Positions 24,338-33,917 are shown, counted from the stretch's first letter. The stretch is 64,000 nt of DNA from Prescottella equi (GCF_002094305.1 NZ_LWTX01000005.1:287357-351356), one strand, 5' to 3'. Made by a program: numbers and translations. The notes: generated from the letters alone by a model not told the origin.

Positions 24338-27172
24338 TTGCTTGTCATATTGATCGCCCACGCGATAGCCGCCGTTCTGGCTCCGCTCGCCGTGCGATCA
24401 ATAGGGCGCAACGCGTTCTTCCCGCTCGCACTGGTACCACTCGCGAGCCTCGGCTGGGTGATCGCGAACTGGGGCACCGAACAGGAACTGAACATCCGGT
24501 GGGTGCCCGGTCTGTCGATGGACATCGACATGCGGTTCGACTCCCTCGCCGCGATCATGTCGGTGCTCGTCCTCGGCGTCGGCGCGCTGATCCTCGTGTA
24601 CTGCGCGCGCTACTTCAAGGACGACGAACCCCGCCTCGGCATCTTCGCCGCCGAGATGGTCGCCTTCGCGGGCGCCATGTTCGGCCTCGTGACCAGCGAC
24701 AACATGCTGATCCTCTACACGTTCTGGGAATTGACGACGGTCCTGTCGTTCCTGCTGGTCGGCCACTACGCCGAGCGCGCCACCAGCCGCCGCGCCGCCA
24801 CCCAGGCGCTCCTGGTGACCACCGCCGGTGGCCTCGCGATGCTCGTCGGCATCATCATGCTCGGCCAGCTGGTGGGCAGCTACAACCTGTCCGACGTCGT
24901 CGCGAACCCCGCGAGCGGCTGGCTCGCGAGCGTCGCGATCGTGTTGGTGCTCATCGGTGCGCTGTCGAAGTCGGCGATCGTGCCGCTGCACTTCTGGCTG
25001 CCCGGTGCGATGGCCGCACCCACCCCCGTCAGCGGCTACCTGCACGCCGCGGCGATGGTGAAGGCCGGCATCTACCTGGTCGCGCGGCTGGCCCCGGGCT
25101 ACGCCGACTCGCCGCCGTGGCGGGTCACCATCATCGTGCTCGGCCTGGCGTCGATGCTGCTCGCCGGCTGGCGCGCGCTCCGCTCGTTCGACCTCAAACT
25201 CGTTCTCGCTTTCGGCACCGTCAGCCAGCTCGGCTTCCTCATGGTGCTCGTGGGCGTCGGCTCCCGCGACGCGGCTCTGGCCGGTATGACGATGGTCGTC
25301 GCGCACGCGATGTTCAAAGCCGCGCTGTTCATGGTGGTCGGCATCATCGACCACACCACCGGCACCCGCGACATCCGCAAGCTCGCCCGTCTCGGGCCGA
25401 GCGCCCCGTGGCTGGCGGTCATCGCAGCACTTGCGGCCGCGTCGATGGCGGGCCTGCCGCCGTTCCTCGGGTTCGTCGGCAAGGAGGCCGCGCTCGAGTC
25501 GATCCTGCAGGCCGACATGCTCGAGCCGTGGGCCCGCACCTCGATCGTGGTGGCGATGGCGCTGGGCTCGATCCTCACGGTCGCCTACAGCATCCGGTTC
25601 GTGTGGGGCGCGTTCGGCCGCAAGCGGCTGCGCAACCCCAGCCCGCCGGTGGCGAACATGCACGCCCCGGGTGCGCTGTTCCTCGCTCCGCCTGCCCTGC
25701 TCGCCGTGGCGGGTCTGGTAGCCGGACCGCTGTCGCCGCAGCTCGAGAAGCTGCTCACGCCCTACTCGACGACGCTGCCCGCGGGTCCGCACGCCGACTA
25801 CCACCTGGCCCTGTGGCACGGCGTCAACACCCCGCTGCTGCTCACCGTCGCGATCGTCGTCGTCGGCACCGTGTTGTTCGTCGCGCACCGATGGGCCGTC
25901 CAGCGACTGCGTTTCCAGCACCCGCCGCTCGGCAACGCCGACCGGGTGTACGACGCGACGCTGCGTGGCATGGACACCCTGTCGATGCGACTCACCGGTT
26001 TCACGCAGCGCGGTTCGCTGCCGCTGACGCAATCGACGATCCTGGCGACGCTGGTGCTGCTGCCGATCGTCCTGCTCGCGCTGCGCACCGACGTGTGGGC
26101 GCAGATCCGGCTCTGGGAGTCGCCGTTGCAGCTCACCGTCGGGCTGATGATGATGGCTGCCGCCTTGGCCGCGACGGTGCTGCGCAATCGTCTGGCCGCG
26201 GTGATCCTCGTCGGGCTCAGCGGCTACGGCTGCGGTGTCATCTTCGCGCTCCACGGCGCGCCGGATCTGGCGCTCACCCAGTTCCTCGTCGAGACCCTGA
26301 CGTTGGTGATCTTCGTGCTGGTGCTGCGCAAGCTGCCCGCCGAGATCGACGAGCGCCAGGCCATCGGCTTCAAACTGCCGCGGGCCCTGCTCGCGATCGG
26401 TGTGGGCGTCGCCGTCACGACGATCGCCGCGTACGCGATGAACGCCCGCAACTCGGTACCGATCCATCTCCAACTGCCCGAGGCGGCCTACACGCTCGGC
26501 AACGGCCGCAATGTGGTGAACGTGCTGCTCGTCGACATCCGCGCGTGGGACACCCTCGGCGAGATCTCGGTGCTGCTGGTCGCCGCGACCGGTGTCGCGA
26601 GCCTGGTGTTCCGGCACCGCCGGTTCGGGACGGCGCCGCGCGTGTCCGACGCCCCCGCCGGAATCCTCGAGGCGGCGTCGAACACCGAAACGACGTGGCT
26701 GCGCGGCGGCGACCTGATCGACCCCCGGCACCGCTCGCTGGTGCTCGAGGTGACCACCCGCCTGATCTTCCCGACGATGATGGTGCTGTCGGTCTACTTC
26801 TTCTTCTCCGGGCACAACGCGCCCGGCGGCGGCTTCGCGGGCGGTCTCACCGCCGGCCTGGCGCTGGTGCTGCGCTACCTCGCCGGTGGCCGCTACGAAC
26901 TCGGTGAGGCCGTGCCCATCGACGCCGGCAAGATCCTCGGCCTCGGTCTCGCACTCGCCGCCGGCACGGCGCTGACGTCGCTGTTCCTCGGGGCGCCGCC
27001 GCTGTCGTCGGCGGTGTTCGAGGTGACGCTGCCGCTGCTCGGCCACATCAAACTCGTCACCGCACTGTTCTTCGACCTGGGGGTGTACCTGATCGTGGTG
27101 GGCCTCGTGCTCGACGTGCTCCGCAGTCTCGGAGCCCGACTCGACGCACAGGAGGAGGTGAACGCCCGATGA
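24338..27172 (+). CDS. mrpA: Mrp Na+/H+ antiporter subunit A fused to subunit B
   Basis: 944 aa, TTG start with ACGGAG ribosome site. Residues 1-about 600 are the NuoL-like proton channel (LSKSAIVPLHFWLPGAMAAPTPVSGYLHAA, FVGKEAA). They are followed by the MrpA C-terminal extension (NRLAAVILVGLSGYGCGVIFALHGAPDLALTQ). The last about 140 residues are a complete MnhB domain (FPTMMVLSVYFFFSGHNAPGGGFAGGL). No separate mrpB follows, so A and B are one chain. It forms the core of the multi-subunit antiporter used for Na+ and alkali resistance. The stop overlaps mrpC (ATGA). A TAAGAT box about 105 bp upstream may be its -10. Confidence 0.93.
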   Translation: MLVILIAHAIAAVLAPLAVRSIGRNAFFPLALVPLASLGWVIANWGTEQELNIRWVPGLSMDIDMRFDSLAAIMSVLVLGVGALILVYCARYFKDDEPRLGIFAAEMVAFAGAMFGLVTSDNMLILYTFWELTTVLSFLLVGHYAERATSRRAATQALLVTTAGGLAMLVGIIMLGQLVGSYNLSDVVANPASGWLASVAIVLVLIGALSKSAIVPLHFWLPGAMAAPTPVSGYLHAAAMVKAGIYLVARLAPGYADSPPWRVTIIVLGLASMLLAGWRALRSFDLKLVLAFGTVSQLGFLMVLVGVGSRDAALAGMTMVVAHAMFKAALFMVVGIIDHTTGTRDIRKLARLGPSAPWLAVIAALAAASMAGLPPFLGFVGKEAALESILQADMLEPWARTSIVVAMALGSILTVAYSIRFVWGAFGRKRLRNPSPPVANMHAPGALFLAPPALLAVAGLVAGPLSPQLEKLLTPYSTTLPAGPHADYHLALWHGVNTPLLLTVAIVVVGTVLFVAHRWAVQRLRFQHPPLGNADRVYDATLRGMDTLSMRLTGFTQRGSLPLTQSTILATLVLLPIVLLALRTDVWAQIRLWESPLQLTVGLMMMAAALAATVLRNRLAAVILVGLSGYGCGVIFALHGAPDLALTQFLVETLTLVIFVLVLRKLPAEIDERQAIGFKLPRALLAIGVGVAVTTIAAYAMNARNSVPIHLQLPEAAYTLGNGRNVVNVLLVDIRAWDTLGEISVLLVAATGVASLVFRHRRFGTAPRVSDAPAGILEAASNTETTWLRGGDLIDPRHRSLVLEVTTRLIFPTMMVLSVYFFFSGHNAPGGGFAGGLTAGLALVLRYLAGGRYELGEAVPIDAGKILGLGLALAAGTALTSLFLGAPPLSSAVFEVTLPLLGHIKLVTALFFDLGVYLIVVGLVLDVLRSLGARLDAQEEVNAR

Positions 27173-27726
27173 ATGCCGATCTCGCGACGCTGGTCCTCAT
27201 CGGTGTCCTCACCGCGTCCGGCGTGTACCTGCTCATCGAGCGCAGCATCACGCGCATGCTGCTGGGCCTGCTGCTCGTGGGCAACGCCGTCAACCTGCTG
27301 ATCCTCACCGTCGGCGGACGCTCCGGCAACCCTCCGATCGTGGGCCGCGAGTCGGTGCACGAGGAGATGGCCGACCCGCTGGCACAGGCGATGATCCTGA
27401 CCGCGATCGTCATCACGATGGGTATCGCGGCGTTCGTGCTGGCCCTCGCCTACCGATCGTTCAAGATCAACACGGCGGACCGCGTCGAGGACGACCCCGA
27501 GGACACCAAGGTCTCCAAGCGGCGTACCCCGGCGGAGGCGCCGGACCGCGACCGCTCCGACGACCCGCTCACCGGTGCCCCGTCCAAGGGCGGTGACGCC
27601 TTCGACGCCGAGGGCAATCCCATTCCCGTGGAACTGCTCGAGGATCCCGAGGGTTACGAATCCTACGAGGAGCTGCGCGACGGGGACGACGAACTGGAAG
27701 CCGAATCACCGGGAGGTAAGCGATGA
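27169..27726 (+). CDS. mrpC: Mrp antiporter subunit C (NuoK-like)
   Basis: 185 aa. Three transmembrane helices (about 5-110) show the MnhC/NuoK pattern GVYLLIERSITRMLLGLLLVGNAVNLLIL and DPLAQAMILTAIVI. The remaining about 70 residues form a long acidic hydrophilic tail (EDDPEDTKVSKRR ... ELRDGDDELEAE) not present in short MrpC proteins. The start and stop overlap neighbours by 4 bp. It is part of the mrp operon. Confidence 0.93.
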   Translation: MNADLATLVLIGVLTASGVYLLIERSITRMLLGLLLVGNAVNLLILTVGGRSGNPPIVGRESVHEEMADPLAQAMILTAIVITMGIAAFVLALAYRSFKINTADRVEDDPEDTKVSKRRTPAEAPDRDRSDDPLTGAPSKGGDAFDAEGNPIPVELLEDPEGYESYEELRDGDDELEAESPGGKR

Positions 27727-29324
27727 CGCTCTCCCCCGAACTCATCGGCACGCTGGCCCCGCTGCCGGTCCTGATCCCCATGATCGCGGCCGCGGTCACG
27801 CTGATCCTCGGTCGGCGCCCCACCGCGCAGCGCTGGATCACCCTGGCCGCCCTCGTCGGCGTCACCGCGGTCTCCGGGATGCTGCTGTACCTCGCCGACC
27901 GCCACGGCACCACCGCGATCCAGGTGGGCGGCTGGGACACCCCGATCGGCATCACCCTCGTCGTCGACCGGCTGTCCGCACTGATGCTGCTGGTGTCGTC
28001 GGTCGTGCTGCTCGCCGTCATGATCTATTCGATCGGCCAGGGCATCCGCGACGGCCACGAACACCAGCCGGTGTCGATCTTCCTGCCGACGTATCTGGCG
28101 CTGACGGCGGGCGTGTGCAACGCGTTCCTCGCGGGCGACCTGTTCAACCTGTACGTCGGGTTCGAGGTGCTGCTCGCCGCGAGCTTCGTGCTGCTCACCC
28201 TGGGGGCGAGCGCCGACCGCGTCCGGGCCGGCGTCTCGTACGTCATGGTGTCGATGGTGTCGTCGCTGATCTTCCTGTGCGGCATCGCGTTCGCCTACGC
28301 CGCGACCGGCACCCTCAACCTCGCGCAGATGGCGCTGCGGTTCGACGACATCCCGGTCGGCACCCGCATGGCGATCTTCGGCGTGCTGCTGGTGGCGTTC
28401 GGCATCAAGGCGGCGGTGTTCCCGCTGTCGACGTGGCTGCCCGACTCCTACCCCACCGCCCCGGCCCCGGTCACCGCCGTGTTCGCGGGCCTGCTCACCA
28501 AGGTCGGCGTGTACGCGATCATCCGCGCCCACACGCTGCTGTTCCCGCAGGGCGAGCTCGACAACGTGCTGATGGTGTGCGGCCTGCTCACGATGATCGT
28601 CGGCATCCTCGGTGCGATCGCGCAGACCGACATCAAACGTCTGCTGTCGTTCACCCTGGTCAGCCACATCGGCTACATGATCTTCGGTGTCGCGTTGTCG
28701 ACACAGTCCGGTCTGTCCGGTGCCGTCTACTACGTGGCGCACCACATCGTCGTGCAGACGACGCTGTTCCTGGTGGTGGGCCTCATCGAGCGGCAGGCCG
28801 GGTCGTCGTCGCTGCGCCGCCTCGGTGGCCTCGCCGCGGCCAGCCCGGTGCTCGCGATCGTGTTCCTCGTCCCGGCACTCAACCTCGGCGGCATTCCGCC
28901 GTTCTCCGGGTTCATCGGCAAGATCGCGCTGCTCCAGGCCGGTGTCGCGCACCCCAGCGTGCTGTCGTGGCTGCTCGTCGCCGGCGGCACCGTCACCAGC
29001 CTGCTGACGCTGTACGTCGTGGCCCGCGTGTGGACCAAGGCGTTCTGGCGGGCCCGCGCCGACGCCCCGGAAGGCGACCTCGCCGACGTCAGCCCGTCTG
29101 CGCTCATCGACGAGTCCGAGGAGGACATCGCGTTCGTCGACCGCGAGGACGTCGGCAAGATGCCGGTGTTCATGCTGCTGCCGACGATCGGACTGGTGGG
29201 CGTCGGCCTCGCGCTCACGATCTTCGCCGGTCCCATGATCGGGATCAGTGACCGTGCGGCGCAGGACCTGCAGAATCGAGATGTCTACATCACGGCCGTC
29301 CTCGGCGAGGGAGGTGCCCGATGA
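27723..29324 (+). CDS. mrpD: Mrp antiporter subunit D (NuoN/M-like)
   Basis: 533 aa, about 14 helices of the proton-channel family. Motifs include YVGFEVLLAASFVLL, AAVFPLSTWLPDSYPTAPAPVTAVFAGLLTKVGVYAI, QTDIKRLLSFTLVSHIGYM and FSGFIGKIALLQ with conserved Lys. It forms the second proton channel next to MrpA. A hydrophilic loop (about 445-480, acidic) lies before the last helix. It is coupled by ATGA overlaps to mrpC and mrpE. Confidence 0.94.
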   Translation: MTLSPELIGTLAPLPVLIPMIAAAVTLILGRRPTAQRWITLAALVGVTAVSGMLLYLADRHGTTAIQVGGWDTPIGITLVVDRLSALMLLVSSVVLLAVMIYSIGQGIRDGHEHQPVSIFLPTYLALTAGVCNAFLAGDLFNLYVGFEVLLAASFVLLTLGASADRVRAGVSYVMVSMVSSLIFLCGIAFAYAATGTLNLAQMALRFDDIPVGTRMAIFGVLLVAFGIKAAVFPLSTWLPDSYPTAPAPVTAVFAGLLTKVGVYAIIRAHTLLFPQGELDNVLMVCGLLTMIVGILGAIAQTDIKRLLSFTLVSHIGYMIFGVALSTQSGLSGAVYYVAHHIVVQTTLFLVVGLIERQAGSSSLRRLGGLAAASPVLAIVFLVPALNLGGIPPFSGFIGKIALLQAGVAHPSVLSWLLVAGGTVTSLLTLYVVARVWTKAFWRARADAPEGDLADVSPSALIDESEEDIAFVDREDVGKMPVFMLLPTIGLVGVGLALTIFAGPMIGISDRAAQDLQNRDVYITAVLGEGGAR

Positions 29325-29893
29325 CCCGCGAACGCGTACTCCGCGTCGGCATCCTCGCGTGGCTGACGGTGGTGTGGATCCTGCTGTGGGGCACGTTCAG
29401 CATCGCGAACCTGCTCGGCGGCGCCGTCGTCGGCCTGCTGATCATGTGGCTGCTGCCGCTGCCGCGGGTGCCCGTCGAGGGCCGCGTGCACCTGTTCTCG
29501 ATGGTCAAGTTGGTGGGCACGATCATCTTCTACGCCGCGCAGTCGAGTGCGCAGGTGGCGTGGCTGGCCGTGCGGCCCGGTCCGCCGCCGGTCACCGGGG
29601 TCCTGCGCTGCAAGCTGGGCATCAAGTCGGACCTGGTGCTGACACTGTGCGTCGACGTCCTCAATCTCATCCCCGGCACGATGGTGCTCGAGGTGGATCA
29701 GGCGCGGCGCGCGGTGTACGTGCACGTCCTCGACGTCGGGACCACCAAGGCCGTCGACCAGTTCTACCGGACCACACGGCAGCTCGAACGGCTGTTCATC
29801 GCGGCGTTCGAACGCGACTCGGAGTGGCAGCCGGCGCCGTGGCATCTGCGCGACTACGAGTACCACGAAGAGGGCAGGGAGGACCGAGCATGA
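29321..29893 (+). CDS. mrpE: Mrp antiporter subunit E
   Basis: 190 aa. MnhE domain with an N-terminal membrane pair (WLTVVVWILLWGTFSIANLLGGAVVGL), then a cytoplasmic region with the conserved TLCVDVLNLIPGTMVLEVD segment. It is needed for antiporter assembly. It overlaps mrpD and mrpF by 4 bp. C-terminal tail (WHLRDYEYHEEGREDRA) is charged. Confidence 0.92.
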   Translation: MTRERVLRVGILAWLTVVWILLWGTFSIANLLGGAVVGLLIMWLLPLPRVPVEGRVHLFSMVKLVGTIIFYAAQSSAQVAWLAVRPGPPPVTGVLRCKLGIKSDLVLTLCVDVLNLIPGTMVLEVDQARRAVYVHVLDVGTTKAVDQFYRTTRQLERLFIAAFERDSEWQPAPWHLRDYEYHEEGREDRA

Positions 29894-30150
29894 CGGCCGT
29901 GATGATCGTCGCCGGAGTGATGCTGGTGGTGGCGGCGCTGCTCACCACCTACCGATTGTTGGCCGGACCGGGCAGCCTCGACCGTCTGGTCGCGATGGAC
30001 ACCCTCATCGCGACGGCGATCTGCGGTCTGGCGGTGTGGGCGGCGTACAGCGGCGACACCACGATCGTGCCCGCCATCGTCGCGCTCGCCCTGGTCGGCT
30101 TCGTCGGCTCGGTGAGCGTGGCCCGATTCCGGGTGAGTGACGACTCGTGA
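29890..30150 (+). CDS. mrpF: Mrp antiporter subunit F
   Basis: 86 aa, three transmembrane helices. The MnhF signature LLAGPGSLDRLVAMDTLIATAICGLA is complete. ATG overlaps the mrpE stop, and the stop overlaps mrpG. Confidence 0.92.
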   Translation: MTAVMIVAGVMLVVAALLTTYRLLAGPGSLDRLVAMDTLIATAICGLAVWAAYSGDTTIVPAIVALALVGFVGSVSVARFRVSDDS

Positions 30151-30485
30151 ACACCTTCCTCGACATCCTTGCCGCGATCTGCATTCTGATCGGATCGTTC
30201 CTCGCGCTCACCGCCGCTATCGGCATCGTCCGCTTCCCCGACACCCTGTCCCGCATGCACGCGGCCACCAAGCCGCAGGTCGTCGGCCTGGTGTTGGTGC
30301 TGGTGGGCGCGGTGATCCGACTGCACGGCAACGTCGACATCTGGATGCTCGTGCTCATCGGGCTCTTCACGTTGCTGACGGCGCCGGTGATCGCGCACAG
30401 CGTCGGCCGCGTCGCCTACCGCGAGCAGCGCGGGCGCGACGGGCTGCTGATGAATCACAACGACGATCCGGGCACCTTCCGCTGA
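30147..30485 (+). CDS. mrpG: Mrp antiporter subunit G
   Basis: 112 aa. The PhaG/MnhG signature is IGIVRFPDTLSRMHAATKPQVVGLVLVLVG, with three helices. Starts GTG overlapping the mrpF stop. Last gene of the operon, followed 18 bp later by a 22-bp repeat locus convergent with the PAP2-like gene. Confidence 0.92.
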   Translation: MNTFLDILAAICILIGSFLALTAAIGIVRFPDTLSRMHAATKPQVVGLVLVLVGAVIRLHGNVDIWMLVLIGLFTLLTAPVIAHSVGRVAYREQRGRDGLLMNHNDDPGTFR

Positions 30486-30503
30486 TCCCGCGTTCACCTA
30501 CCC

Positions 30504-30607
30504 CGCGTTTTGCGCACTTGTCGCGCTGAGGCCGTCCTCACCCCGCGTTTTGCGCACTTAGCGCGCGGTCGGAGCGTCCTGCGGGAGCGATAAGTGCGCA
30601 AAACGCG
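30504..30607. repeat. Dispersed 22-bp repeat, locus 3 (two direct, one inverted copy)
   Basis: Copies at 30504-30525, 30544-30565 (each with small changes near the 3' end) and an inverted copy at 30586-30607. Start-to-start spacing is 40 and 42 bp. It lies between convergent mrpG and the PAP2-like gene. The C-terminal codons and stop of the latter lie inside the second and third copies. Confidence 0.9.
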
Positions 30608-31889
30608 AGGAGGCGGCGGCGCGGTAGAAGGTGCGCCAGTAGCCGAAGGCGAACAACGCCGGGACGCCGAGGAGCAGCGGCGCTGAGACGATCGGATACT
30701 CCGCGATCTCCAGGGCGAGGAACCGATAGCTCACCAGCAACGCGCCCAGCAGCACTGCGCCACCGGCGACGAGACGCACCCGGAACCAGCCCCAGCCGCG
30801 TTCGGGGGCGCGCAGCGCGGACTCGAGCGTCAGCGTCAGGACTACGCCGGCGATGAGGTCGACGCCGTAGTGGTAGCCGAAGCCCAAGGTCGCGCTGAGC
30901 GTGCAGACCAGCCAGAACGTGCCGCCCCAGCGCAGCCAGCGCGGCCCTTGCCGCGAGTGCAGGAACAGCGCGAGCGCCCACGCCGTGTGCAGGCTGGGCA
31001 TGCAGTTGCGGGGGGTGGCGTCGTCGAACGGCATGGGCGACGGCGTCAGGTCGAACGGGACCACCGACGGCCAGAAGTCGCCCACCTGGAAGCCGTTGCC
31101 GTCGGCACCGAACGCGAAGATCGGGCCCACCACCGGGAACAGGATGTAGAACACCGGCCCGATCAGCCCGATCAGCAGGAACGTGCGGACCAGGTGGTGC
31201 GACGGCCAGCCCTTGCGCAGCTGGTACAGCGCCACGACGATCGCGGCCACGGGCAGCTCGATGTACACCCAGTGCAGCACGGCGTAGCCGACCGAACCGG
31301 TGGCGTCGACGATGTTGCCCATCACCCACGACGGGTTGCCGAGCGCGTGGTCGGCGAGCTGGACGTACTGGTCGAGAACCTCAGGACCGGCGAGAACGGT
31401 GATGTGCAGCCATACGTCCCCGAACTTGGTGGCGACGATCAGCAGCGCGCCGAGACCGACGCCCATGAGCGCGTTGCGGCGCTGCTCACCGGACCATTTC
31501 CAGCCGGCCCAGACGCCGATGGCGGTCAGCACGATCACCGCGCCGTTGCCGACGGTGAGCGATCCCCCCGCGAGGTAGCGGATCCCGGCGACGGCGACGT
31601 CGATGACTAGCGCGCTCGACAGCGCCAGCACCCGTTGCCGGTTGGTGAGCCCCACCATCGCGAGGGCGAGCCCGGCCCACGGCACGGACGCCGACTTGGG
31701 GGTGCCGACGAAATCGTTGAGGAGGCTCGTCAGAGGTCCTTCGAACCCGCGCGACGACGCGAACACCTGCAGAGCGATCAGGATCGCGATACCGGCCGCG
31801 ACGACGCCGCCGATCAGATAATTGCGGGTCCGGTCGGAGAGCCGCACCGGCTCCGTCCGCGCACCACCGTCCACCAACACGCCGTTCAT
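30558..31889 (-). CDS. PAP2-superfamily membrane phosphatase/phosphotransferase
   Basis: 443 aa with about 11 transmembrane helices. The PAP2 (Aur1/inositol-phosphotransferase-like) signatures are CMPSLHTAWALALFLHSR and GFGYHYGVDLIAG, holding the two active-site His and Asp. These integral enzymes transfer or remove lipid phosphate groups on the outer face of the membrane. The substrate here is unknown, with phosphoinositide or polyprenyl-phosphate lipids being candidates. The last 15-18 residues (SRFAHLSLPQDAPTAR) are encoded by 22-bp repeat DNA, so the native C terminus has been replaced. The start codon lies in the loop of a small hairpin (31880-31900). Confidence 0.82.
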   Translation of the reverse strand: MNGVLVDGGARTEPVRLSDRTRNYLIGGVVAAGIAILIALQVFASSRGFEGPLTSLLNDFVGTPKSASVPWAGLALAMVGLTNRQRVLALSSALVIDVAVAGIRYLAGGSLTVGNGAVIVLTAIGVWAGWKWSGEQRRNALMGVGLGALLIVATKFGDVWLHITVLAGPEVLDQYVQLADHALGNPSWVMGNIVDATGSVGYAVLHWVYIELPVAAIVVALYQLRKGWPSHHLVRTFLLIGLIGPVFYILFPVVGPIFAFGADGNGFQVGDFWPSVVPFDLTPSPMPFDDATPRNCMPSLHTAWALALFLHSRQGPRWLRWGGTFWLVCTLSATLGFGYHYGVDLIAGVVLTLTLESALRAPERGWGWFRVRLVAGGAVLLGALLVSYRFLALEIAEYPIVSAPLLLGVPALFAFGYWRTFYRAAASSRFAHLSLPQDAPTAR

Positions 31890-31913
31890 AGTAAACGGCG
31901 GGTGAATTCGCGC

Positions 31914-33030
31914 TTACGTGTCCAGTTCGTCGACGAGCGAGCCGACGACGGCGCGCAGGTCGCCACCGGTCGCGGCGGCCACCTTGCGCTGACGCTGGTA
32001 CGACGCTCCCCGCCTCGGGATGTCGGCGACGCGGGCGAGTTCGTCGGCGCAGCCGAGCCGGACGGCGGTGGGGGTGAGCTTCTCGAGAAGGTCGTCGAGG
32101 TCGTCGGTGACGAGCCGCTCGCGGTTGTCGGCACCCAGGATCACCTCGGCGTCGATGCCGTAGCGGGCGGCGCGCCACTTGTTCTCCTGCACGTGCCACG
32201 GCGGCATCGACGGCAGCGTCTCGCCCGCCTCCAGACGCTCGTCGAGGTGCACGACGAGGCAGTGGATGAGGGCGACCAGCGCGGACAGTTCGGTGCGGGA
32301 CGAGATCCCGTCGCACACTCGCACCTCGATGGTGCCCCACCGCGGCGCCGGCCGGATGTCCCAGTGCAGTCCGCCGAGGTTCTCGATGACGCCGGTGGTG
32401 AGCTGGTCGTCGACGTATCCCTCGAACTGCGTCCAGTTCTCGAACTGGAACGGCAGTCCCGCGGTGGGCAACTGCTGGAACATCAGTGCCCGGTTGCTGG
32501 CGTAACCGGTGTCGACGCCCGTCCACATCGGCGACGACGCCGAAAGCGCAAGCAGGTGAGGGTATTTCAGCAGAAGTGCGTTCAGGATCGGGAACACCTT
32601 CTCCTTCGAGGAGATCCCGACGTGCACGTGCACACCCCAGATCAACATCTGCCGCCCCCACCATTGGGTGCGCTCGATCAGCTCGTCGTAGTGCGGCGTC
32701 CGGGTGATCAACTGGGTGGACCACTGGGCGAACGGATGAGTGCCGGCGCACATCAGGTCGACCCCCAGCGGGTCGGCGGCCCGGCGCACCAGCGACATGG
32801 TCTCCGACAGGTCGTCCATCGCCTCGCCGACGTTGTCGCAGATGCCGGTCACGAGCTCGACGGTGTTGCAGCAACTCCTTGGTGACCCGCGGCTCGTCGG
32901 CCAGACCACCGACGGCGTCGAACACCTCGGCGGCTGTGTTGGACAGATCACGAGTGGTCCGGTCGACCAGCGCGATCTCCCATTCCACACCGATGGTCGG
33001 ACGCGGCGAACCTGCGAAGGGGACTCCCAC
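31914..33030 (-). pseudogene. Carboxylate-amine ligase (YbdK/GCS2 type) with frameshift
   Basis: Two overlapping frames together encode one protein of about 371 aa matching the Rv0433-type glutamate-cysteine ligase family. The N-terminal part (VGVPFAGSPRPTIGVEWEIALVD ... RVTKELL) is in one frame. From NTVELVTGICDNVGEAMDDL to the end (WWGRQMLIWGVHVHVGI; SMPPWHVQENKWRAARYG) it is in another. The break is near 32866-32875, at a GTTGC-A-GCAAC palindrome, and looks like a 2-bp loss from an Arg codon (family reads KELLRNTVE). Apart from this the gene is intact, so a recent mutation or a sequencing error is likely. The family makes gamma-glutamyl amides weakly; physiological role is unclear. Confidence 0.8.
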
Positions 33031-33091
33031 AGAAACGATCCAACCACAGCGTCCTGGAGCCCGCACGGCTCCGCAAAGGCGCTGGCAGACG

Positions 33092-33126
33092 CGAAACGGC
33101 GGGGCCGCGAGGGCCCCGCCGTTTCG
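33092..33126 (-). terminator. Terminator of sodC
   Basis: 15-bp perfect stem CGAAACGGCGGGGCC / GGCCCCGCCGTTTCG with a 5-nt loop, ending 19 bp beyond the sodC stop. It also separates sodC from the ligase gene downstream. Confidence 0.85.
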
Positions 33127-33144
33127 GTGATCTGTGGTGTGGCG

Positions 33145-33855
33145 TCAGCCGCCGATGACACCGCAGGCGACGCGTCCGCCCGCGTCACCGGTGGACAGCG
33201 TCTGCTGGTCCGGCACGGCCGCATTGTCGGGCAGCGCGTAGCGGGTGGGGATGTTGCCGAAGTTGTCGGCGTCCGCGTGGATCATCAGCGCGGTGCCCTT
33301 GCCACCGTTCTTCAGGTCCTCGAGGGTGAAGGCGTCGGTGGTGGTGACCAGGTAGCCCTTGCCGTCCTCGCGGACCTCGAGCGATGTGAGATCGCCGCTG
33401 GCCGGATGGCCGGTGTGGCCCTCGACCTGGAAGTGGCCGCCGGCGGAGAGGAAGTTGCCCGGCTCGCCGCCGGTGGGGGCGACGGAGTTGGGCTCACACT
33501 TGCCGACCGAGTGCACATGCAGGCCGTGGAAGCCGGGCGTCAGGCCCTGGGCGTCGACGGTGACCTGGACGAAGCCACCGTTCTCGGCGAGGGTCGCGGT
33601 GCCGACCTGGGAGCCCTTGGCATCCTTGAGCGTCACCGAGACATTGTCGGCGGAGCCGGTGGTGGTGGCGTGCTCGGAGCCGCTCTCACCGTGCTCGCCT
33701 GCGGGAGCGGGGGCACCGGTCCACACCGGCGGGGTGGTGCCGGGAACGTCGGTGGGCTCCTCGTTGTTCGAGCACGCGGTCAAGCCCAGCGCGGCGATCG
33801 CGACCAACGGGGTCACGACACGCCAGGACTTGCTACGGGAGAATTGCGAGGCCAT
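33145..33855 (-). CDS. sodC: Superoxide dismutase [Cu-Zn], lipoprotein
   Basis: 236 aa from the ATG with GAAGGAG ribosome site. Lipobox LTAC gives lipid-modified Cys28, so the enzyme is anchored outside the membrane, as for M. tuberculosis SodC (Rv0432). Metal ligands are in [30 protein letters not shown] and MIHADADN, and the C-terminal [10 protein letters not shown] supplies the disulfide Cys. It removes superoxide from the host or environment. A 50-residue Pro/Thr/Ser/Gly linker follows the lipobox. Neighbours virR and the ligase are the same as in M. tuberculosis. Confidence 0.95.
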   Translation of the reverse strand: MASQFSRSKSWRVVTPLVAIAALGLTACSNNEEPTDVPGTTPPVWTGAPAPAGEHGESGSEHATTTGSADNVSVTLKDAKGSQVGTATLAENGGFVQVTVDAQGLTPGFHGLHVHSVGKCEPNSVAPTGGEPGNFLSAGGHFQVEGHTGHPASGDLTSLEVREDGKGYLVTTTDAFTLEDLKNGGKGTALMIHADADNFGNIPTRYALPDNAAVPDQQTLSTGDAGGRVACGVIGG

Positions 33856-33917
33856 CGAACCGCTCCTTCGAGGTGGTTGAAATCTGCGGATGATCATAAC
33901 CAGCGGGTGGTACCGGA

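Noticed and set aside
24398..27046. Frame of 882 codons opposite mrpA
   Set aside because: Gln/Arg/His/Glu-rich composition typical of the antisense of a membrane protein gene; no start signals or domains.
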